Below are positions 57,539 through 64,000 of a DNA stretch of 64,000 nucleotides, in pieces. Positions within the stretch are counted from its first letter, which is position 1. Every line of letters starts with the position of its first letter. A model generated the notes under the pieces. That model was not told where the DNA came from, did no database searches, and saw only the letters and a program-made list of their open reading frames with translations. The stretch is from Oscheius dolichura (Eukaryota > Nematoda > Chromadorea > Rhabditida > Rhabditidae), in the NCBI GenBank assembly GCA_932521035.1, contig OW051495.1:3720001-3784000 (forward strand), given 5' to 3'. The translations under genes were made by a program, and so were the position numbers.

Positions 57539-58018
57539 TCAGGGTGTGGATGATTGATGGGTTGAATTGGCGGAGTCGAGCATGGCAGACGGAATCAGAT
57601 GATGCCTCCAGCTTTTGAATTCTTCGACGGCACAAAAGATGAGCTTCCAGTATTGCCCACAACACATAAGTTTTTCCAGAAGGTGGACAGTTTTTGGGAG
57701 GGCTTGGTTCTCTTCGTTGCGTGTGAGATATGTAAGAGGCAAAAGACGACGGGCCGGTTCCTCCTGCTCTGAAGAAAACGAAAACTAGGAGGGGGAGGAC
57801 GAGTGCCGACTAGAAGAAAAGGGGGAGGATGAATAGAGAGATAGAGGCGAAAAGGAATCTGTGCGAGACGATGCCCCCACCACCCTGGATTCTCTTCTCC
57901 GCAGCCGTAAAAGATGGGTCTTTTGTCCTTTCTCCAGCACATTGAACGCCTCTTTTTTCAGAGCTGGCATCCTCTTCTCTCCCCCAGCGAACTGCCACCT
58001 CCGCCACTTGAAATGCAG
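57539..58018 (-). CDS. Possible last exons of an unknown gene
   Basis: On the - strand an acceptor (ataaattcag) opens an exon LHFKWRRWQFAGGEKRMP, KKEAFNVLEKGQKTHLLRLR; a possible intron follows, and after another acceptor (ttcttcag) QEEPARRLLPLTYLTRNEEN and KLMCCGQYWKLIFCAVEEF, ending STHQSSTP at the stop 57539-57541. The composition of the last exon looks like real coding sequence. No family and no start were found. Low confidence. Confidence 0.33.
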
Positions 58019-59536
58019 CTGAATTTATGAGAAAGCCGTTCTAGCCCAAGGCTGTCTTCCCCTTGTCCTTCCCAAATCGTCTCTCCATCTGTCCTGTTTC
58101 CCGAGAAAGGAAAAGAGATTCCCCCAGGCGAGGTGAAAGATGCCTTCAGTTCTGGGAGGACAAGGCCAACTCAAGAATGAGCAGAGATTCCAGATGGAAG
58201 GATGGCAAAGGGACAACAACGCAGAAGGTGGGCAGACGAATTTTATTTAAAATGGTTATTTTCCTCTCAAGACGCTGGACGTTGGACACACAGGACACGG
58301 ACACGACGCAAGACGCAAGTCCAACAAGAGGGCGAGAGAGGTCTCGGCAATGGGACAGTCCCCAGCACAGATTGGCCGAAGTGAAGTGAGCTGTCCTCCT
58401 ATAGTACCAGAGGAAGAATGGTAATTGTAGCCATGTGGATAGAAATCTTTTGGAGACCGAGTGAAGTGTGAGTTTCAGCGTTCAGGGGGCAAGGGGGCAT
58501 CAAACAGAGCAAGGGGCGAGATTTTCACCGCGACGAAATACGCAGTCTTCCTGGGCAGACTACTCGCGCCTGGGAAACCTCCGCTTTGGAACACGGTTGC
58601 CCTATCAAGGAAACCTTGATAATTTCCGGAGCGTTGGCTGTAGCAAGAGCAGTATGCCCTCTCGTAAACTGCCAAAAATAAAGGTCAGAATTCTCAGTGC
58701 ACTTGAGCTAGACTGGAAATGCCCAAATCGACAGTTTTGTCTCTAATTACCACCAAAAAGTTTTATGAAACAGCGGACGACGCGAGTTGGATTCCAGGGA
58801 CAGGGGAAAAGTGGGTAGAACCATTCTAAACAAGGGAAAAACTCCACTCCGTCTATCCTCCCCCTCTGAAGTCGGGCAGTATCAGAATCCCCTCCTAGGA
58901 CACTCTGGTGCTCTGCTATTCGGTAACCTGGAGCGGATTCCGTTTGACCGGGTATCCACCAAGGCCTTCCCCTGGCTGCCATACCAGTTCCCCTTTTAAA
59001 AATATTCGTCCGGCCGAGATAACTCATTTAAACTCGATCAAAGCCAGAGGCGCACTTTAGCTTCGCAGGAACGCATCCACCGTAGGAATTATTGAAAAGG
59101 GAGGGCATTTCACATTTCTCTCCTCTGGAAAACTAAACGTTTCAAAATAAAGAGTAGCCCGTTAGTTTCTACATACGAAAATATAAGCTACGGGGACTGC
59201 AACAAGTCGCAAATGACTGGGGGACGGTCGACGGGGCCTGCCATAGCCTCCCTCTCTTAAAATACTGGTGGACGGACCATTCTCACCCTCCGATTGAACA
59301 CGAACACACCCCTGGGCACAAGCCCAGGACAAAGGACTTTTACGCCTATCACAAAAAGAAGAAAAGAAGAAGAAGCCATCTTCTTTAGGTATGCCAGTGT
59401 ATCCTCCTGCTTCTGCTTGACTGGCCATCCTCATCTTCGGTCATCCTTTTGCTATTCTTCGTTTTCTTCTCGGCATCTTCTGTTCTTCAAAAAATACATT
59501 TTTCCAGATCTAATCCGCATCTCATCCTGTTCCATC
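58019..59536. other. No supported gene
   Basis: Several open frames of 60-100 codons on both strands (for example - strand 58743-59027) have no recognisable motif and no consistent exon chain. The region could hold 5' exons of the uncertain - strand genes on either side. Confidence 0.45.
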
Positions 59537-60620
59537 GGATTATCCTCGACAGGTCTTGACGTGTCGACGGATCCCAGAGCGGCCGGGACGAAGAATTTTC
59601 TGGGCGAGATTAACTCGTCCGGGATGATAATACGAGGAGGTGTCTCTCGTTGTCTGCCAGTAGGTGTGACTCAATCCAAGGTACGTAGAAGGCCGATGGA
59701 GTGCTTTTTGCGTCTTGAGCGTCGACAAGGAATGCGGCTTGCCATGAGCTCGACGGATGGTTCTTCTCCGATCTGTCCAACTTGACGGCCACTTTAGACG
59801 ACACAGCGAGAGGTGGACGATGGGCATGTGGCAACCGCCTGAAACAGCATAATTCTCTGTCGCTACAACAAGAAGAGCCAACGATCAAGTTCCCCTTTCC
59901 ACCCTATCCTCCAATCCTGTCCGAATCCTGTTCAATCGTAGCGGTCGGGACCAAGAATTCTCTGAGGATGGCCTGTCGTTTCGGCGAGATTCCCTGGGTC
60001 TGCCCTCTACTCTATCGTCTTCCTTTCTTGGTGGTTCTTCTGCTTCTCCAGGAGCTAACGCGATCCAGGTGATACCCTGCTTGGCATCTCGTTTCCTCGC
60101 AGTGGTGTCGTCCCATATCCACCTATCTTCTTTCCTTCGAAGATGACGTGGTGAGGCGTGACGATCAGAGCAGCCATATCTTCTGTTTCCCCAGCCTTTG
60201 GGATCTAGAATCTTCTTCAGAAGCCGCCTCGTCGAGGTGAGTGTCATTGTGCCCACAGGAACCCATTTCTTCATTCTCTTCCGGCTGAAACGCCATTTGA
60301 TGTTATTATATTCCACCCTACCTTTAATAGTCCGATCCCGGTCGAATCCTGTTCAATCGCATTATCCTCGACAGGTCTTGACGTGTCGACGGATCCCAGA
60401 GCAGCCGGGACGATGTCCTTTCTGGACGAGGCCAAAACATCGTCCAGCCGAGTCTCTTTTCTTCTGCTTGATGTCAGCATGACAGCATGCCATAGGTCCT
60501 TTGCTGTTCTTCTCGATGGCTATCCTCCTCCAATTCACTGGCAATCAGAGCTGTCCTTGCGTTCTATCTCGGTCCCTCGCAGTGCCGTCGTCCCATATCC
60601 AACCTCCTTTCCGTGGTCTC
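59537..60620 (-). repeat. Diverged tandem copies of a coding-like module
   Basis: A 50-bp stretch encoding VPAALGSVDTSRPVEDN on the - strand occurs at 59539-59590 and 60361-60412. A shortened relative lacking the core lies at about 59923-59985 (FLVPTATIEQDSDRI). A second block encoding WIWDDxTARxRD occurs at about 60094-60125 and 60574-60605. The order suggests a unit of about 400-480 bp repeated two to three times and then eroded. The frames are open on the - strand and acceptor-like sites precede them, so this may be an orphan repeat protein gene or its remnant. A short related motif is at 63230-63243. Confidence 0.5.
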
Positions 60621-60908
60621 GGCAGTGCCCTCCCTGACATCTGGCTTCCTCGCGGTGGCATCTCCCGTCTCCTTCTCGTTCAAGATTTCAACACGGCATA
60701 GTGCCCACAGAGCCAGCTGGGAGAATCATCCCTTCGATCCCTCATCGTCTTCTAGATAGCCATTAGCATCTCGGACATTCTAGCGTTCCTTCGGGAGCAG
60801 TCTTGTCTAGAGGAGAAGGAGTAGTGCAGGGGGGACGTGAATCATCCCATCAGATAGTGGCCCGACTTCTTCCACGTCCTGAAACGTCATTTTCATTTGA
60901 TATATTAA
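60621..60908. other. Intergenic up to the TTAA element
   Basis: No gene recognised; ends with the TTAA at 60905-60908 that borders the mobile element. Confidence 0.5.
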
Positions 60909-62033
60909 AGGGAGCCTCCGGAAACAAAATTGCGCGCTACAGTACTCCCTGCCCATATGTTACGGGCGCGGCGGCAGCTGGACGCGCCGCGTTACGTAAT
61001 GCTTCAATTTTGAGAACTGATCCATTTTTGTTGCTATTTTCACATTTCCCTACGATTTTCAGTGATATATTTATTAGAAAATGTCACAGTGAACATCACA
61101 GAAGCGAAACAGACGTTTCTTGGGCAAGCTGTAGTCTTCTAGCCGTCCTCGTTCGATTCTGAACACAACACAACAAATTAAAAATTTTGAACAAATAAAC
61201 TGACCTCAAAAATTATCCACGTCGTTCTCCGAGCCGAAGACAAGCTTGTCCTGAAAAAAGAATAGTATAAAAGGTCAACAGAAACAAAAATAATTTTTGG
61301 CCTGTCCTGAACGCAAAAAAAATTTGCGCAGAGCTTCGCCTCTATTTGGGGTAATTCAACATACAAATTAGCAACAAAAGCCATAGGAAAGGCATATAAT
61401 AATAAATACAATATCTAAACAAAAAGATAATGAGTAGAAACAAGCTTACTTGGAGTTTCGTCTAAAATCCTGTGGAGAGCTCTTGCTGCTCAATCCATTT
61501 ATTCTTCTTCTTGTGTTTGCATCTAAAAATAATGAATTATCAACTAGAAATAATAGGAAACAAAATAGAAATGATAGAACAACAAGAGAGAGCAATACAA
61601 CAAGAATTACAAATGAAATAATGATGAAAAGCGCATGCGAATGCAATATGCTAACTTGGCTCATTTTTCTTCAATTTTCTTTCTGTAACAGTTATAATAT
61701 GTTGTTTACATGCTACTCTATGTGTAAAGTAGTAGCAAAAACAATATAAGAATCCAAAGAAATTCATCAAATTAAATTTTTAGCTTCATTTTTTGCTTTG
61801 TTATTTATTTTTCGGCTTTTGTACCGCATGTCACATGTTCAGTGATACTGCAAAAGATGCGCTATCGAATGAAGATATTTTTACAACAAAAAAATGAAAG
61901 AGAAAACTAGTACAAAGAAGAAAAATAAATAAATCTGTCGACGAATCAATTTTTGTCAAAATGCATTTGGAAGGGACGCTAACTTTGGCGCAAATACATT
62001 TTTGACCTGATTTTTTGTTTCCGGAGGCTCCCT
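60909..62033. mobile_element. TTAA-flanked non-autonomous DNA transposon, 1.1 kb
   Basis: Inverted ends AGGGAGCCTCCGGAAACAAA and TTTGTTTCCGGAGGCTCCCT are perfect, each next to TTAA (60905-60908 and 62034-62037). The inside is AT-rich in a GC-rich neighbourhood and holds only short open frames, none transposase-like. Its ends start AGGG like MITE family A, so the families may share a piggyBac-type transposase. Confidence 0.9.
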
Positions 62034-62498
62034 TTAAGCACAGGGCAATCGGAATGGATAGCCAGTGGGACTCGAGGGGGAGAGACGGCAAGATGCCTTG
62101 GCAGAGAGGTTTCTTTTTCGAGATAGCCTAGGTGGCCGAAATGCAAGATTAATGCCAGTTTCCAGTGGCCATAGCTAACGGATAACCTCCCACCAGATAG
62201 CCCCATGAAGGTTTGAACGGCTCCCGAGGCCATGGGGATAGCCAAAGAAGGGACGATTGGGATAAAGCAGCAGTGAAGCCCAGAATTAATGAGCAGACCA
62301 TCCTACAATAATTGCCCCCTTCCAAATGACAGCCGCTTACAGTAGGTGGCCTACTGTAGACAAGTCAGACTTAATTCTTGTCAACGAGCGGCTGCTCTTT
62401 AATTTTGCTTTTCACATTTTAGGGTGGCGCAATTGAATTTTCGGTGGTTTTGCTATTTTAGCAAAGAAGAGAGAAGTGGAGGGAAAAGGCCATACAAA
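62034..62498. other. No gene recognised
   Basis: Right flank of the mobile element and the 3' side of a possible - strand gene. Nothing recognised. Confidence 0.5.
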
Positions 62499-62666
62499 TT
62501 ATTTGTCCGGAAGAAGAAGGATAACGAACCAGTGTTGAAGAAGGAAAGATGACCAGAGGGAGTCGTCGTTTGCCATGCTGTTCGCGTTTTCCAGATTCAA
62601 TAATCGAAGTCTCTTCCAGTAGATTCGATCCAGAGGAAATCCCCGCGCGTGGTCCATCAGCAGTAC
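62499..62666 (-). CDS. Possible terminal exon of an unknown - strand gene
   Basis: After an acceptor (ccattttcag) the frame reads VLLMDHARGFPLDRIYWKRL, ANSMANDDSLWSSFLLQHWF and ends ILLLPDK with TAA at 62499-62501. It looks coding by residue mix and codon use. Upstream exons between 62700 and 63300 could not be joined with confidence, although a hydrophobic stretch (LFLPWVVILVFFYRIR) lies there. Family unknown. Confidence 0.3.
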   Translation of the reverse strand, partial: VLLMDHARGFPLDRIYWKRLRLLNLENANSMANDDSLWSSFLLQHWFVILLLPDK

Positions 62667-63529
62667 CTGAAAATGGAAAAAGACGAGCGAGAGTCAATGG
62701 AGGGGACGACAAGGATTGAATATTTTGAGTGAATTTAGCCGAAAACAGAGTATCATGAGTTCGAGCGCTTCCAGTCACTCCTTTAGCGATGCCCGGATCC
62801 ATCTGTGCTGTTCCAAACACCGCTGTGGACACAGAGGATGCACGGAACATCGGGAGACCGGGCCGGGACGCCATCCTCGGAGAGGGGCTGGCACGAGAGG
62901 CGGATTCCCTTGTGACCAGTCCCATTGGCCGTCTCTACTACCCGATTTTTAAACAAAAACAGACTACCCGAGTCAACGGGACGCGTCATTTTATGTGGAT
63001 CGAAGCCCACAACGCGATTTCCTGTCGGCTCCCGGAGGAACCAGAGGCATGACAGGGGCGCCGGCCTCTGGAAGAGGTCCTGCACGCTTGTTTGGTAATT
63101 TTGGGATTAAAAATATGGGAAGCAACACTGAAATTGACCTGATACGGTAGAAGAAGACAAGGATGACCACCCATGGGAGAAACAGACGGAAGAAGACGAC
63201 CAAATATCAGAAAGGCATCGATTACGATCGGTCTTGACGTGTCTTGGGATAATACACGTCGGACCGGTAAATGCTGGATGTGGCCGGCTGCCGACACGTC
63301 TGCCAACTTGAAGAGCTTGGTTTCTTTTGAGGATTCAAATTGATACCGCTTTCTACCGAAACCATAAGGATCTCACAAGGCTGCATCCCGCCTGGAGGCT
63401 ACGGTCCTCGGCAGCGAGACGACGGAGACATCACGCAGCCGCCCTTGTTGATGACAATGGGATGAAAATCGAACGACAGAAACGGATTCAGTATATTCAT
63501 TTATTCTGCTTATCCCACAAAAAAACAAT
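62667..63529. other. Unresolved region upstream of the possible terminal exon
   Basis: Holds overlapping open frames on the - strand, including a hydrophobic one at about 62991-63203 and a TSRP-like motif at 63230-63243. No exon chain could be settled. Confidence 0.4.
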
Positions 63530-64000
63530 TTACTTCGTGTCGTCCTTCTTCGGCGGCTCCTCCCTGGCGGTGGCCTTGGTGCTGGTGCTGGCCTCGTCCG
63601 TCTTCTCGTTCCTCTCCCCCGGCGTCGGGCCCTCATCCTTCTTCTCCTCCACCTTCTTCTGATCTTCTTTTATCTCTTCCATCGTCACAATCTGTTCCTT
63701 GCTCGAGATTGGCTTCTTCTCCTCTTCCTTCTTGTCCTCCTCCTTCTTCTCATCCTCCTTCTTGTCGTCCTCTTTCTTTTCTTCCTTCTTCTCCGCCTCC
63801 TTGCCCTTTTCCGTCTTCTTCTCCTCGTCCTTCTTCGCCTCCACTGCCGTCTCCAAGCTCTTCTTCTCCTCCGCCGCCGCCTCCTTGGCCTTCTTCTTGG
63901 CGTCCTCCTTCGGCTCCTCGGCACTCATCGTCTTGTCCTCGACCATCTCCCCGTCGCTCTTCTTGCTCTCCACCGACTTTGCCGGCTTCTTGTCGGGCAG
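63530..64000 (-). CDS. Lys/Glu-rich (KEKE) protein, C-terminal part; runs off the right edge
   Basis: The frame is open from the window edge (LPDKKPAKSVESKKSDGEM) to a stop at 63530-63532. It is an alternating Lys/Glu/Asp sequence (for example EEKKEDDKKEDEKKEEDKKE), ending KATAREEPPKKDDTK. Low complexity prevents a family call; a highly charged disordered or coiled nuclear or cytoskeletal protein is possible. An Arg-rich open frame in another phase over the same DNA is a shadow. The start lies outside the window. Confidence 0.6.
   Translation of the reverse strand: MPDKKPAKSVESKKSDGEMVEDKTMSAEEPKEDAKKKAKEAAAEEKKSLETAVEAKKDEEKKTEKGKEAEKKEEKKEDDKKEDEKKEEDKKEEEKKPISSKEQIVTMEEIKEDQKKVEEKKDEGPTPGERNEKTDEASTSTKATAREEPPKKDDTK

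Overview
The window reads as nuclear DNA of a nematode. Genes are densely packed and split by very small introns (mostly about 30-45 nt, GT...AG). Two genes encode SXP/RAL-2 (DUF148) secreted proteins, a family known only from nematodes. One gene encodes a very long ankyrin-WGR-PARP protein of the C. elegans PME-5/TANK-1 type. Many start codons sit 0-9 nt after a splice-acceptor-like AG, as expected for spliced-leader trans-splicing. No species assignment is attempted.

Layout. (1) 0.6-8.4 kb, AT-rich, conserved housekeeping genes: pinin (-), PHYHD1-type dioxygenase (+), ANKLE2/LEM-4 (-), a small chromo-like protein (+), a MED9-like ORF overlapping RABIF/MSS4 (+), LSM3 (+). (2) 8.5-28.8 kb, GC-rich: SXP/RAL-2 protein 1 (-), a doubtful small gene (-), SXP/RAL-2 protein 2 (+), the tankyrase-like PARP (+, 8 kb), a class 3 lipase (+), two divergent trypsin-like proteases, an orphan single-pass membrane protein (+) and a bZIP factor (-). 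Several of these have TATA boxes, and GATA-type sites occur. (3) 29.4-48.1 kb, AT-rich again: AT-hook protein (+), DIS3 exosome nuclease (-), adiponectin-receptor-like PAQR (-), a cluster of TTAA-flanked non-autonomous transposons, MINDY deubiquitinase, makorin, a SPIN90-like protein (+), IMMP2L (-), ALY/REF (+) and ZDHHC6 (+). (4) 48.5-64 kb, GC-rich: an aerolysin-fold-like protein, two orphan genes, a long gene-poor stretch with polypurine/polypyrimidine tracts and a repeated coding-like module, a 1.1 kb TTAA-flanked element, and the end of a Lys/Glu-rich protein gene running off the right edge.

How the genes work together. The AT-rich blocks are mostly nuclear RNA and protein-turnover functions: splicing, mRNA export, 3'-5' decay, ubiquitin editing and palmitoylation. 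Some same-strand neighbours are 120-230 bp apart, so operons are possible. The GC-rich block 2 has a secreted or digestive flavour (lipase, two proteases, two SXP/RAL-2 proteins). That contrast in content, base composition and promoter style is the most striking large-scale property of the window. No CRISPR, bacterial operon or viral genome was seen. All joins between exons were made by eye from GT/AG sites and reading frame.
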